From NCBI GenBank assembly GCA_020061585.1, contig JAGUXX010000273.1, positions 1 to 34,007 of the forward strand: DNA of 34,007 nucleotides, given 5' to 3'. Shown here piece after piece: positions 1 through 6,616 of this stretch. This stretch comes from Betaproteobacteria bacterium (GTDB lineage Bacteria > Pseudomonadota > Gammaproteobacteria > Burkholderiales > Thiobacillaceae). Under the pieces are notes generated by a model. The model saw nothing but the letters and a program-made list of their open reading frames with translations. It was not told the origin of the DNA and ran no database searches. Both the position numbers and the translations under genes were made by a program. Each line of letters opens with the position of its first letter. Within the stretch, counting starts at the first letter, position 1.

Positions 1-103
1 CCAGACTGACGCCCAGCCGTTCGGCGAGTTGGCGTTGGCTGATTTCAGGTTCCGCTTCGACGATCTTGAGGATGCGGAGTTGGGCTTGTTCGGTGTGGGG
101 CAT
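1..103 (-). CDS. EPS-associated MarR-type transcriptional regulator, N-terminal fragment (cut by window edge)
   Basis: The frame from the ATG at 103 stays open to the window edge and gives 34 codons. The peptide begins MPHTEQAQLRILKIVE and continues with EISQRQLAERLGVSL, the first helices of a winged helix-turn-helix. This wording is typical of the MarR-family regulator found beside exopolysaccharide clusters, where the segment ISQRELA-LGVS is conserved. The location next to the wza-wzb-wzc-gmd-fcl block fits that role. The recognition helix and the rest of the protein lie outside the window. No clear Shine-Dalgarno sequence precedes the ATG. Lrp/AsnC-type HTH proteins start in a similar way, so the subfamily is an inference. 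Confidence 0.6.
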   Translation of the reverse strand, partial: MPHTEQAQLRILKIVEAEPEISQRQLAERLGVSL

Positions 104-187
104 GGTGTTCGTTCATGATTTGAACGTGATGGTAATGGGGGGCGGGGGTGGGTTGCAAGGGATTGTTCGCTGCGCTCGGAGGGGGGC

Positions 188-618
188 TTCTGGATTGCAG
201 CGTCGGCTGGCGCCTCCTCGCATTGAAGGGGTGGGGCGGTGTCATTGCGAGCGAAGCGCGGCAATCCAGATATGTTGGGTGTGAGCGGTAGCGATCTATT
301 GTTGGTTCGCTTCGCTCAGAATGTTGACTTCTGGATTGCCACGCTATCGCTCGCAATGACGGATGGTTCGCTTCGCTCAGAATGTTGACTTCTGGATTGC
401 CGCGCTATCGCTCGCATTGACGGATGGTTCGCTTCGCTCAGAATGTTGGCTTCTGGATTGCCACGCTATCGCTCGCAATGACGGATGGTACGCTTCGCTC
501 GGATGTTGGTTTCTGGATTGCCGCGTCGGCTGGCGCCTCCTCGCATTGACGGGGTGGGGCGGTGTCATTGCGAGCGAAGCGCGGCAATCCAGATGTGTTG
601 CGTGTGAGCGGTAGCGAT
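188..618. repeat. Cluster of dispersed palindromic repeats with four tandem 61-bp units
   Basis: The 518 bp between the regulator fragment and the small ORF at 622 hold only repeats. Four units in exact 61-bp register start at 304, 365, 426 and 487. Each carries GGTTCGCTTCGCTCAGA (varied in the last), then TTCTGGATTGCC and CGCTATCGCTCGCAATGAC. The outer parts, 188-295 and 511-618, are direct copies of each other at a constant 323-bp offset and include ATTGCGAGCGAAGCGCGGC followed by AATCCAGAT. The words ATTGCGAGCGAAGCG and CGCTATCGCTCGCAAT are partly complementary, so units can pair with each other. I see no convincing promoter or gene here. Confidence 0.85.
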
Positions 619-621
619 CAA

Positions 622-747
622 TCAGTGGTTTTTGAAAACGTCTTCCAGCGTGGTGGCATCAAGGATGTTTTCTGCCCATTGTTCGATTTGTTCGAGTGTT
701 GCAGCCTTTAGCCGGGCTTGAATGTCGGGTCCAGCCGTGGCGGTCAT
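622..747 (-). CDS. 41-aa ORF translationally coupled to hepT; resembles the C-terminal tail of DUF4351/Rpn-type proteins
   Basis: The ATG at 747 overlaps the hepT stop by 4 nt (ATGA at 747-744), and the frame runs 41 codons to a TGA at 622. The product is strongly helical, with core words ARLKAATLEQIEQWAENIL and TTLEDVF. From memory this matches the C-terminal tail (LEQ--W-ERIL-A-TLEEVF) of DUF4351 or Rpn-family PD-(D/E)XK proteins, but no nuclease domain is present. It could be a remnant left by fusion of the MntA-HepT pair to a broken gene, or a real third component of the operon. The ATGA overlap and intact frame argue for translation; the function is unknown. Confidence 0.45.
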   Translation of the reverse strand: MTATAGPDIQARLKAATLEQIEQWAENILDATTLEDVFKNH

Positions 748-1160
748 ATCGATTCGAGTGTCATCACGGCTGCCGCGAATTCACGGAAATCATCAAGATT
801 GTGACGGCATATGCCATGTACGATGTGCCAGTCGATGGCGCCGTAACCGTGAACAGCAAGATTTCGGAAACCAACAGCTTTTTTGAGACGGCGAGCCAGA
901 TCAGCTGGGATGAGGCTGGCGTTCGCGAGGGCGTCAAACGCTTGGCCCATGGTATCGGGCGCGGGAATTTCTCGGCTGGCGATCAGGTGGGCGGCTATGT
1001 CGACGGAGAATTGCACGGCGCGGGTGAGATTCAGCGAGACGATGTCCTGGGCGTCGAGATCACTTGCCAGCGTCTCAGGGTCTGCTGGGCACTTGAGTGA
1101 AATCCGTTGCAGACAGTGGCGCAGGGATTCGAGTTTTTCTTCGATCAAGTTCCGATCCAT
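744..1160 (-). CDS. hepT: HepT-like HEPN-domain toxin (DUF86) of an MntA-HepT module
   Basis: This 138-aa, mostly helical protein carries the HEPN RNase signature R-x4-H-x-Y as R99-NLAV-H104-G-Y106. In this family the Arg and His form the RNase active site of a dimer. The Tyr is the residue that the partner MntA modifies with AMP to switch the toxin off. The start overlaps the end of mntA by 16 bp, the usual antitoxin-first order. Its stop overlaps the ATG of a 41-aa ORF. The pair sits just downstream of fcl, separated by repeats, so it is probably an autonomous stabilising or defence module in the EPS locus. Family assignment is firm; activity is inferred. Confidence 0.88.
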   Translation of the reverse strand: MDRNLIEEKLESLRHCLQRISLKCPADPETLASDLDAQDIVSLNLTRAVQFSVDIAAHLIASREIPAPDTMGQAFDALANASLIPADLARRLKKAVGFRNLAVHGYGAIDWHIVHGICRHNLDDFREFAAAVMTLESI

Positions 1161-1534
1161 GTCCGCCTCCTTTCCGCCAGGATGCGGCTGCGATAGGGGG
1201 CGAAGTCGGCCATGTCGAACAGGTGTTTGCTCAGAAGTCGGGCATATTGTTCGTCGCTTCCCAGCACGCGGCGACCCTGTTTGAGTATTTGACCCAGCAG
1301 GGGCTCGCCAACCGTGGCGAGATCGATCAGATCGACAGGCCTGCCCAGATTTTCGGCGAGGTCGGCAATCAGCGCACTTTTGGTTAGCGGAGAAAGCGGC
1401 GCCGCGCCTGCCACGGCAAGGTCCAGATCGCTGTCTGGCGTGGCTTTGCCGCTGGCCAGGGAGCCAAAAAGAATGGCTTGTTCAATATGCGCGTGGCGTG
1501 ACAACACGTCGAGAATCAAGTCGGTAGTCCGCAT
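1145..1534 (-). CDS. mntA: MntA-like minimal nucleotidyltransferase antitoxin
   Basis: This 129-aa protein is of the DNA polymerase beta nucleotidyltransferase fold. It shows the motif G24-S25-x10-D36-L-D38 in ILFGSLASGKATPDSDLDLA, exactly the GSx10DxD form of MntA antitoxins. Such proteins transfer AMP from ATP to a Tyr of HepT and silence its RNase activity. It is the first gene of the module and overlaps hepT by 16 bp. An AGGAGG element lies about 10 nt before the ATG at 1534. The last 30 residues (from about LLSKHLFDM) form a basic tail. The upstream 289 bp holds repeats near fcl and about 125 bp of single-copy DNA that must hold the promoter; I cannot pick a clear -35/-10 pair. Confidence 0.88.
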   Translation of the reverse strand: MRTTDLILDVLSRHAHIEQAILFGSLASGKATPDSDLDLAVAGAAPLSPLTKSALIADLAENLGRPVDLIDLATVGEPLLGQILKQGRRVLGSDEQYARLLSKHLFDMADFAPYRSRILAERRRTWIGT

Positions 1535-1660
1535 CGGTGTTCAGCCTCCTGTGGTTGAGTCTGGCGCGACTGTATTGGCATCACAAGAACGCAAGCTCTC
1601 CAAGTGTTGCAATCTTCTTTCGGTGAGTCGCAGACCTGCGATGAGTTGGCAAATTCTAGT

Positions 1661-1810
1661 CGCTATCGCTCGCCATGACGGGGTGGGGCGTCGTCATCGC
1701 GAGCGTAGCGCGGCAATCCAGTTCGTGCGTCAAACTGCTTTGGTTGGTTCGCTGCGCTCAGAGTGTGGCTTCTGGATTGCCGCGTCGGCATTCGCCTCCT
1801 CGCAATGACG
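1661..1810. repeat. Second cluster of the GCGAGCG-type dispersed repeat between mntA and fcl
   Basis: The segment contains CGCTATCGCTCGCCATGACG, GCGAGCGTAGCGCGGCAATC, GGTTCGCTGCGCTCAGA and TTCTGGATTGCCGCGTCGGC, followed by CGCCTCCTCGCAATGACG. These are the same words as in the cluster at 188-618, here as about two diverged units. It ends 13 bp before the fcl stop codon and fills most of the gap downstream of fcl. It may act as a transcript 3-prime end structure for the EPS operon. Confidence 0.8.
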
Positions 1811-1823
1811 GCTGCTTTATTGC

Positions 1824-2780
1824 CTACCGTTTCAGGAAGTCGGCATAGGCCTGGGCCAAGCCATCCTCCAGCCCGACCTTGGCTTGCCAGCCCAGGTCGC
1901 GCAGTCTTGATACATCCATCAGTTTTCTGGGCGCGCCATCCGGTTTGGTCGGGTCGAATTCGATGCGGCCTGGGTAGCCGATGACTTTGCCCATGGTTTC
2001 GGCGAGTTGGCGGATGGTGATGTCTTCGCCGGTGCCGACGTTGATGTGCGAGAGCATGGGCTGGGTGTTGGCGTCGTAGGTGGCTTTGTCCAGGTTCATG
2101 ACGTGGACGCTGGCGGCGGCCATGTCGTCGACGTAGAGGAATTCGCGCATCGGTGTGCCGGTGCCCCAGATCACCACGCTTTCGGCGTTGTTGAGCTTGG
2201 CTTCGTGGAAGCGGCGGATCAGCGCGGGGATGACGTGGGAGTTTTCCGGGTGGTAGTTGTCGCCGGGGCCGTAGAGGTTGGTGGGCATGACGCTGCGGTA
2301 GTCGATGCCGTGGCTGGCGCCGTATTGGCGGTTGTAGCTTTCGCAGAGTTTGATGCCGGCGATCTTGGCGATGGCGTAGGGTTCGTTGGTGGGCTCCAGG
2401 GTGCCGGTGAGCAGGGCGTCTTCGCGCATCGGTTGCGGGGCGAGCTTGGGGTAGATGCAACTGCTGCCGAGGAACAGCAGTTTCTTGACGCCGACCTTGA
2501 ACGCTTCGTGGACGATGTTGGCTTCGATCATCAGGTTTTGGTAAATGAATTCCGCCGGGTAGGTGTTGTTGGCGTGGATGCCGCCGACCTTGGCGGCGGC
2601 CAGGTAGACCTGGTCGGGCTGCTCGGTTTCGAAGAAGGCGCGCACGGCGGCCTGATTGGTCAGGTCGAGTTCGGCGTGGGTGCGGGTGATGATGTTGGTT
2701 TGGCCTTGGCCGTTGAGGATGCGGATGATGGCCGAGCCGACCATGCCACGATGGCCGGCGACGTAGATTTTGGGATTCAT
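1824..2780 (-). CDS. fcl: GDP-L-fucose synthase (GDP-4-keto-6-deoxy-D-mannose epimerase/reductase)
   Basis: The 318-aa product is an extended short-chain dehydrogenase. It catalyses the two-step epimerisation and NADPH reduction of GDP-4-keto-6-deoxymannose to GDP-L-fucose, a cytoplasmic sugar-nucleotide precursor. The NADPH-binding GHRGMVGSA lies at residues 9-17. The catalytic Ser is in GSSC (105-108), and Tyr and Lys are in Y135-AIA-K139. Length matches the family (about 320 aa). The start chosen is the ATG at 2780 ([10 protein letters not shown]); a longer frame upstream is not supported by the family. It works directly after Gmd, whose gene is upstream in the same direction, but a DUF4160-DUF2442 pair separates the two genes. 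Confidence 0.96.
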   Translation of the reverse strand: MNPKIYVAGHRGMVGSAIIRILNGQGQTNIITRTHAELDLTNQAAVRAFFETEQPDQVYLAAAKVGGIHANNTYPAEFIYQNLMIEANIVHEAFKVGVKKLLFLGSSCIYPKLAPQPMREDALLTGTLEPTNEPYAIAKIAGIKLCESYNRQYGASHGIDYRSVMPTNLYGPGDNYHPENSHVIPALIRRFHEAKLNNAESVVIWGTGTPMREFLYVDDMAAASVHVMNLDKATYDANTQPMLSHINVGTGEDITIRQLAETMGKVIGYPGRIEFDPTKPDGAPRKLMDVSRLRDLGWQAKVGLEDGLAQAYADFLKR

Positions 2781-2807
2781 GTGCGGTTTTCCAGGCTGGG
2801 GTACTTG

Positions 2808-2832
2808 GTCGCGGCCTGATTCAGGCCGCGAC
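2808..2832 (-). terminator. 25-bp near-perfect palindrome over the DUF2442 stop codon (hairpin, no U tract)
   Basis: GTCGCGGCCTGA at 2808-2819 and TCAGGCCGCGAC at 2821-2832 are perfect complements around one central base. The right arm contains the stop codon of the DUF2442 gene. Transcribed leftwards it forms a very GC-rich 12-bp stem 28 bp before the fcl start. No run of U follows, so it is not a textbook intrinsic terminator. It could attenuate read-through into fcl or protect the upstream mRNA, or be a DNA-binding site. With so short a loop a cruciform or protein site is also possible. Confidence 0.45.
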
Positions 2833-3102
2833 TTCCATTGATGCCGGGTGAAGGATTTGGTTGCGGTAGAGATCAATGATGGGGAAACATAAATCGTAAT
2901 CACCCCATACCAGTTCACCGTATTCGAGGTGATAGGTATCGAACTTGCCTTCTTCCAGGTAGGCGCGGATGTCAGGGTGCCGGGATTGGGAGAGAAACTC
3001 CTTGAAATCGACTATTTGCTCCGTTCCATCATCAAACTTAAGATGCAGTTGGCATGGCCCCGCTTTTTCTACCGAGGTGATGTTGATGGTCTTTGAATTC
3101 AT
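2821..3102 (-). CDS. DUF2442 domain protein, partner of DUF4160
   Basis: This 93-aa protein has the DUF2442 core: an N-terminal strand ([12 protein letters not shown]), [18 protein letters not shown], and [21 protein letters not shown] near the C-terminus. DUF2442 proteins are small and commonly sit directly after a DUF4160 gene. Such pairs have been suggested as toxin-antitoxin-like modules, but the activity is not known to me. The ATG at 3102 overlaps the DUF4160 stop as ATGA, and GGAGG lies about 6 nt upstream. An in-frame start 63 nt further upstream exists but would overlap DUF4160 widely. The stop codon sits in a strong palindrome. Confidence 0.85.
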   Translation of the reverse strand: MNSKTINITSVEKAGPCQLHLKFDDGTEQIVDFKEFLSQSRHPDIRAYLEEGKFDTYHLEYGELVWGDYDLCFPIIDLYRNQILHPASMEVAA

Positions 3103-3404
3103 TTCAGCCTCCGGGTAATGCGCTCTGCCTTGATCGGCTTGTGCAATACGAAGAAATCGATCCATTTGCTTACGATTTCATCCGCGCGGGCGTTGACCAG
3201 TTCTTCGAAATATCGCATTTCGCCGGCTTCCAAAGGTGGACGGCCGCTAACGGGCTCGTAGCATATTTGCTCTACTTTGCCGTTTATCACGATGATTTCC
3301 GCTCGCGATTCTCTCCCCTGCGTTTTGCCGTGAACATGTACCGGGTCATGTTCGTTGGCATAGAACATGACGATCAACCCGTAATACTCGTAAAGCTTCG
3401 GCAC
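3099..3404 (-). CDS. DUF4160 domain protein, partner of DUF2442
   Basis: The 101-aa product starts MPKLYEYYGLIVMFYANEH and continues DPVHVHGK, the hallmark of DUF4160 (I-MY-NDH-PPHFHA in most members). The start is a GTG at 3404, only 5 nt after the gmd stop, so the pair is embedded in the gmd-fcl transcript. Its stop overlaps the DUF2442 start by 4 nt. The DPVHVHG motif could be a metal or catalytic site, but this is a guess. The C-terminus is basic ([10 protein letters not shown]). It is an unlikely partner for sugar-nucleotide synthesis, so insertion of a two-gene accessory module between gmd and fcl is the simplest reading. Confidence 0.85.
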   Translation of the reverse strand: MPKLYEYYGLIVMFYANEHDPVHVHGKTQGRESRAEIIVINGKVEQICYEPVSGRPPLEAGEMRYFEELVNARADEIVSKWIDFFVLHKPIKAERITRRLK

Positions 3405-3409
3405 AAGGT

Positions 3410-4525
3410 TTACTCGTGGTAATCCATCGCCTTGTAGCCGTGTTTCTTGACCAGTTCGTCGCGTTCGGCGGCTTTCAGGTCTTCGCGGACCATTTCGGCG
3501 ACCAGTTCGTCGAAGGTGATCTTCGGCGTCCAGCCGAGTTTGGCTTTGGCCTTGGCCGGGTCGCCGAGCAGGGTTTCGACTTCGGTAGGGCGGAAGTAGC
3601 GCGGGTCGACGGCGACGATCGGTTGACCCATTTCGCGATGCGGTGAGGGTGTGGTGAGGTAGGCTTTTTCTTCGATGCCTTCACCTTCCCAACGCAGTTG
3701 CATGCCGAGTTCCTTGGCGGCGGCGTTGACGAAGTCGCGCACGCTGTATTGCACGCCGGTGGCGATGACGAAGTCTTCCGGTTTTTCCTGTTGCAGCATC
3801 AGCCATTGCATTTCGACGTAGTCCTTGGCGTGGCCCCAGTCGCGTTTGGCGTCCATATTGCCGAGGAACAGACAGTCTTGCAGGCCGAGTTTGATGCGCG
3901 CCAGGGCGCGGGTGATCTTGCGGGTGACGAAGGTTTCGCCGCGAATCGGGCTTTCGTGGTTGAACAGGATGCCGTTGCAGGCGTACATGCCATAGGCTTC
4001 GCGGTAATTGACGGTGATCCAGTAAGCGTACAGCTTGGCGCAGGCGTAAGGGCTGCGCGGGTAGAACGGGGTGGTTTCCTTCTGCGGAATTTCCTGCACC
4101 AGGCCGAACAGTTCGCTGGTGGAGGCTTGGTAGAAGCGGGTTTTCTTTTCCAGGCCGAGGATGCGGATGGCTTCCAGGATGCGCAGCGAGCCGAGGGCGT
4201 CGGAGTTGGCGGTGTATTCCGGTTCTTCGAAGCTGACCGCGACGTGGGACTGCGCGGCGAGGTTGTAGATTTCGTCCGGTTGCACTTGCTGGATGATGCG
4301 GATCAGGCTGGAGCTGTCGGTCAGGTCGCCGTGGTGCAGGATGAATTTGCGCCCGGTTTCGTGCGGGTCTTGATACAGATGGTCGATACGGTCGGTGTTG
4401 AACAGACTGGTGCGGCGTTTGATGCCATGCACTTCATAGCCCTTGTTCAGCAGAAATTCGGCCAGGTAGGCGCCGTCTTGGCCGGTGACGCCGGTGATCA
4501 GGGCGATTTTGCTTGGGTTGGTCAT
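3410..4525 (-). CDS. gmd: GDP-mannose 4,6-dehydratase
   Basis: The 371-aa enzyme dehydrates GDP-D-mannose to GDP-4-keto-6-deoxy-D-mannose in the cytoplasm, the branch point to GDP-fucose, GDP-rhamnose and related sugars. The Rossmann motif [13 protein letters not shown] lies at residues 11-23. The catalytic residues are in STSE (135-138) and Y160-ACA-K164. The family motif [13 protein letters not shown] follows NHESPI; the usual residue after SP is R, here I. Length matches the family (about 372). The ATG at 4525 ([12 protein letters not shown]) is chosen; the frame extends 25 codons upstream without family support. With fcl it makes GDP-L-fucose available for the polymer exported by Wza-Wzc. 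Confidence 0.97.
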   Translation of the reverse strand: MTNPSKIALITGVTGQDGAYLAEFLLNKGYEVHGIKRRTSLFNTDRIDHLYQDPHETGRKFILHHGDLTDSSSLIRIIQQVQPDEIYNLAAQSHVAVSFEEPEYTANSDALGSLRILEAIRILGLEKKTRFYQASTSELFGLVQEIPQKETTPFYPRSPYACAKLYAYWITVNYREAYGMYACNGILFNHESPIRGETFVTRKITRALARIKLGLQDCLFLGNMDAKRDWGHAKDYVEMQWLMLQQEKPEDFVIATGVQYSVRDFVNAAAKELGMQLRWEGEGIEEKAYLTTPSPHREMGQPIVAVDPRYFRPTEVETLLGDPAKAKAKLGWTPKITFDELVAEMVREDLKAAERDELVKKHGYKAMDYHE

Positions 4526-4596
4526 GAGCGATCCAGGTTGAGCGTTGAGGACGGGGAGAAGGAGAAAATGCAGCCGCGATTTTAGGCCATCCACAC

Positions 4597-6000
4597 TCAA
4601 GGCACGATCACTTGCATATCCGGATGCCGCTGCTTGAGGGCGGCGGCCAGGATTTGCTTGGCGTTGTCGTCGCCATGCACGACGCGCACCTGGCCGGGCT
4701 TGCGGCGCATCCGGCCGATGAAGTTGAGCAGGTCTTTCTGGTCGGCGTGGGCGGAGTAGCCGCCAAGAGTGTGGATGGCGGCGCGGATGTCGATGCGTTG
4801 GCCATCAAGTTGTACATAGCCGCCTTGCGGGCCGTATTTCTGGATGTCGCGGCCGGGCGTGCCGACCGCCTGGTAACCGACGAACAGGACGTCGTGACGC
4901 GGGTCGCCGAGCATCGCCTTGAGGTAGTTGACGATGCGTCCGCCGCTGCACATGCCGCTGGCGGCGATGACGATGGCGGGGCGGCCGGTGCGTGCCAGGT
5001 AGTCGACGGTTTGCAGGTGGGTGGCGTGGTCGTCGATGGTGGTAAGTTGTTCGAACGCCAGCGGGTGGCGCCCGGTGGCAAGTTTGTTGCGCGCTTCCTT
5101 GTCCCAGTGTTCGCGCAGTTGCGTGTAGCCGGCGGTGAAGTCGGCGGCCAGCGGCGAGTCGATGATGATGTCCAGATCGTCCCAGTTGATGCCGGGGGCG
5201 GCGGGGCGTTGTCGGTTGCGGTGGATGATCTCTTCCAGTTCGTAGAGCAGTTCCTGGGTGCGGCCGATGCTGAAGGCGGGGATCAACACACTGCCTTTGT
5301 TCTTGAAGGCGTGTTCGCACAGGGCTTGCAGACGCTGGCGGCGGTCTTTGCGGCTTTCGTGCAGGCGGTCGCCGTAAGTGCTTTCGATGACCACCAGTTC
5401 GGCGGCATAGGGCGATTGCGGCGCCGGCAGCAAAGGGGTGTAGGGCGCGCCCAGGTCGCCGGAAAACACGATGCGCGGTTTTTCTCCGCCTTGTCTGACT
5501 TCGAACTCGACCCAGGCGGAACCGAGGATGTGGCCGGCGGGAGCGAGTTTGACGCGCAGGCCGGGGTCGCCCAGGATGATCTCGCGCCATTGTTTGTAGG
5601 GCAGGGCGATGATCTGCCGGCGGATCTGCGCGAGGAAGCGGTTGATCAGTGTCTGGTCGCGGGTGAAGCCGATCTTCAGGGCATCTTCCAGCACCAGCGG
5701 CAGCAGCGCGGCGGAAGCTTCGCTGCAGATGATCGGTCCGCTGAAGCCGGCGGCGAGCAGGTAGGGTATGCGTCCGACGTGGTCGATGTGGACGTGGGTG
5801 ACGATCAGCGCGCGCACCCGGTCGATGGGGAAATCGATTTCCAGCCGGTTGGCGCCGGCGCCTTCGCTGGAGACTTCCGCGCCCTGAAACAGGCCGCAGT
5901 CGATCAGCACGGCTTGTCCGTCACTCAGCGTCAATTGGTGGCAGGAGCCGGTGACGCCGTCGACCGCGCCATGGTGGGTGACGTTGTAGAGTGCGCTCAT
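4597..6000 (-). CDS. Beta-CASP metallo-beta-lactamase protein, predicted RNA exonuclease-like hydrolase
   Basis: This 467-aa protein has the full layout of the CPSF73/Ysh1-like branch of the MBL fold. The metal motif H69-V-H71-I-D73-H74 is followed by a distal HILGS and SGDLG, a beta-CASP insert starting near [12 protein letters not shown], then [10 protein letters not shown] and the C-terminal RMMBL block [11 protein letters not shown]. Family members cut or trim RNA in a zinc-dependent manner; the true substrate here is unknown. Its ATG at 6000 overlaps the rfaH stop as ATGA, so it is translated with the antiterminator in the capsule operon. The 71-bp gap to gmd shows no clear signal. Similar genes occur in other EPS loci, but a function in polymer synthesis is not established. 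Confidence 0.85.
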   Translation of the reverse strand: MSALYNVTHHGAVDGVTGSCHQLTLSDGQAVLIDCGLFQGAEVSSEGAGANRLEIDFPIDRVRALIVTHVHIDHVGRIPYLLAAGFSGPIICSEASAALLPLVLEDALKIGFTRDQTLINRFLAQIRRQIIALPYKQWREIILGDPGLRVKLAPAGHILGSAWVEFEVRQGGEKPRIVFSGDLGAPYTPLLPAPQSPYAAELVVIESTYGDRLHESRKDRRQRLQALCEHAFKNKGSVLIPAFSIGRTQELLYELEEIIHRNRQRPAAPGINWDDLDIIIDSPLAADFTAGYTQLREHWDKEARNKLATGRHPLAFEQLTTIDDHATHLQTVDYLARTGRPAIVIAASGMCSGGRIVNYLKAMLGDPRHDVLFVGYQAVGTPGRDIQKYGPQGGYVQLDGQRIDIRAAIHTLGGYSAHADQKDLLNFIGRMRRKPGQVRVVHGDDNAKQILAAALKQRHPDMQVIVP

Positions 6001-6584
6001 GATGTGTTGTTCTCCCTGGCTTGTGTTGTGAGTTGTTCGTGCGGAATGGCGACCGGTTTTTCTCTGCCGAGCAGCGTCAGCATGACCACCACCCGCTCGC
6101 GGGCAACCGACGAGACGATGCCGGACAAGCCTTTGAGCGGGCCATCGGTGATGGCGACATTGTCGCCAATCTGGAATGGCGTTTCATGCGGGGGATTGCC
6201 GCTCAGCCGGGAGAGTTCGCGAATTGCCTCGACCAGGGCGTGATCGATGCGGGCCGGAATGTTGCCGAAGCGCACCAGGCTGGTCACGCCCGGCGTGCTG
6301 CGGATCGGGGCGATGCTTTGGCCGGCGCGCGCGCAGCGAACGAAGGCGTAGCGCGGAAACATCACTTGTTCGGTCTTGCGCCAGCCGTCCTTGAGTTTCC
6401 GCCAGGTCGCGAGCAGCGGCAGGCAGACTTCGTAGCCTTGTTCTTCCAGCTTACGCAGCGCCAGGCTTTCCTGCCGAGGTTTGGTTTGACAGACGTACCA
6501 GGCTTCTTGCGGTGCGGCTTCGATCGGTTCTTCACTCCCCCCCGCCGCGGGCGGGAGAGGGGCCGGAGGAGCGGGGTGGTTCAT
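5997..6584 (-). CDS. rfaH: RfaH-like NusG paralogue (operon-specific antiterminator)
   Basis: The core starts at AWYVCQTKPRQE and has the NusG N-terminal fold with the RfaH pattern TKPRQE-LA-R-LEEQGYEVCLP, then MFPRYAFV. The C-terminal KOW domain follows at FQIGDNVAITDGPLKGLSGIV. RfaH-type proteins bind paused RNA polymerase at an ops element and carry it through long polysaccharide operons. I chose the ATG at 6584 (195 aa). A TTG at 6620 overlapping the wzc stop (TTGA) would add 12 residues. Neither has a good Shine-Dalgarno sequence. The first 27 residues are an odd Pro/Ala/Gly-rich extension encoded partly by a GC palindrome (6535-6557). No ops site was found upstream of wza. Confidence 0.85.
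   Translation of the reverse strand: MNHPAPPAPLPPAAGGSEEPIEAAPQEAWYVCQTKPRQESLALRKLEEQGYEVCLPLLATWRKLKDGWRKTEQVMFPRYAFVRCARAGQSIAPIRSTPGVTSLVRFGNIPARIDHALVEAIRELSRLSGNPPHETPFQIGDNVAITDGPLKGLSGIVSSVARERVVVMLTLLGREKPVAIPHEQLTTQARENNTS
6535..6557. repeat. GC palindrome encoding the Pro-rich N-terminus of RfaH
   Basis: CTCCC-CCCCGCCGCGGGC-GGGAG forms an imperfect palindrome around GCCGCGGGC, flanked by GAGAGGGGCCGGAGGAG. It codes for LPPAAGGSEE in rfaH, a stretch outside the NusG fold. It looks like a dispersed repeat of the CCTCTCCC/GGGAGAGG type, but only one copy is in the window, so the family is an inference. Confidence 0.4.
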
Positions 6585-6616
6585 GTCCGGATGGTTTATC
6601 CGGGTTCCATCCGGGT

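Noticed and set aside
281..296. GAGCGGTAGCGATC resembles an ops (RfaH) site; repeated at 604-619
   Set aside because: It lies within the dispersed repeat, on the strand opposite to the EPS operon and downstream of it, and differs from GGCGGTAGCGTG outside the core, so it cannot serve as the leader element of the wza operon.
304..547. Possible CRISPR array
   Set aside because: Units abut each other in 61-bp register with near-identical sequence throughout; there are no unique spacers and no cas genes.
4612..6243. 543-codon open frame antisense to the MBL-fold gene and rfaH
   Set aside because: Shadow frame; the minus strand has HxHxDH and KOW-domain motifs and ATGA-coupled genes.
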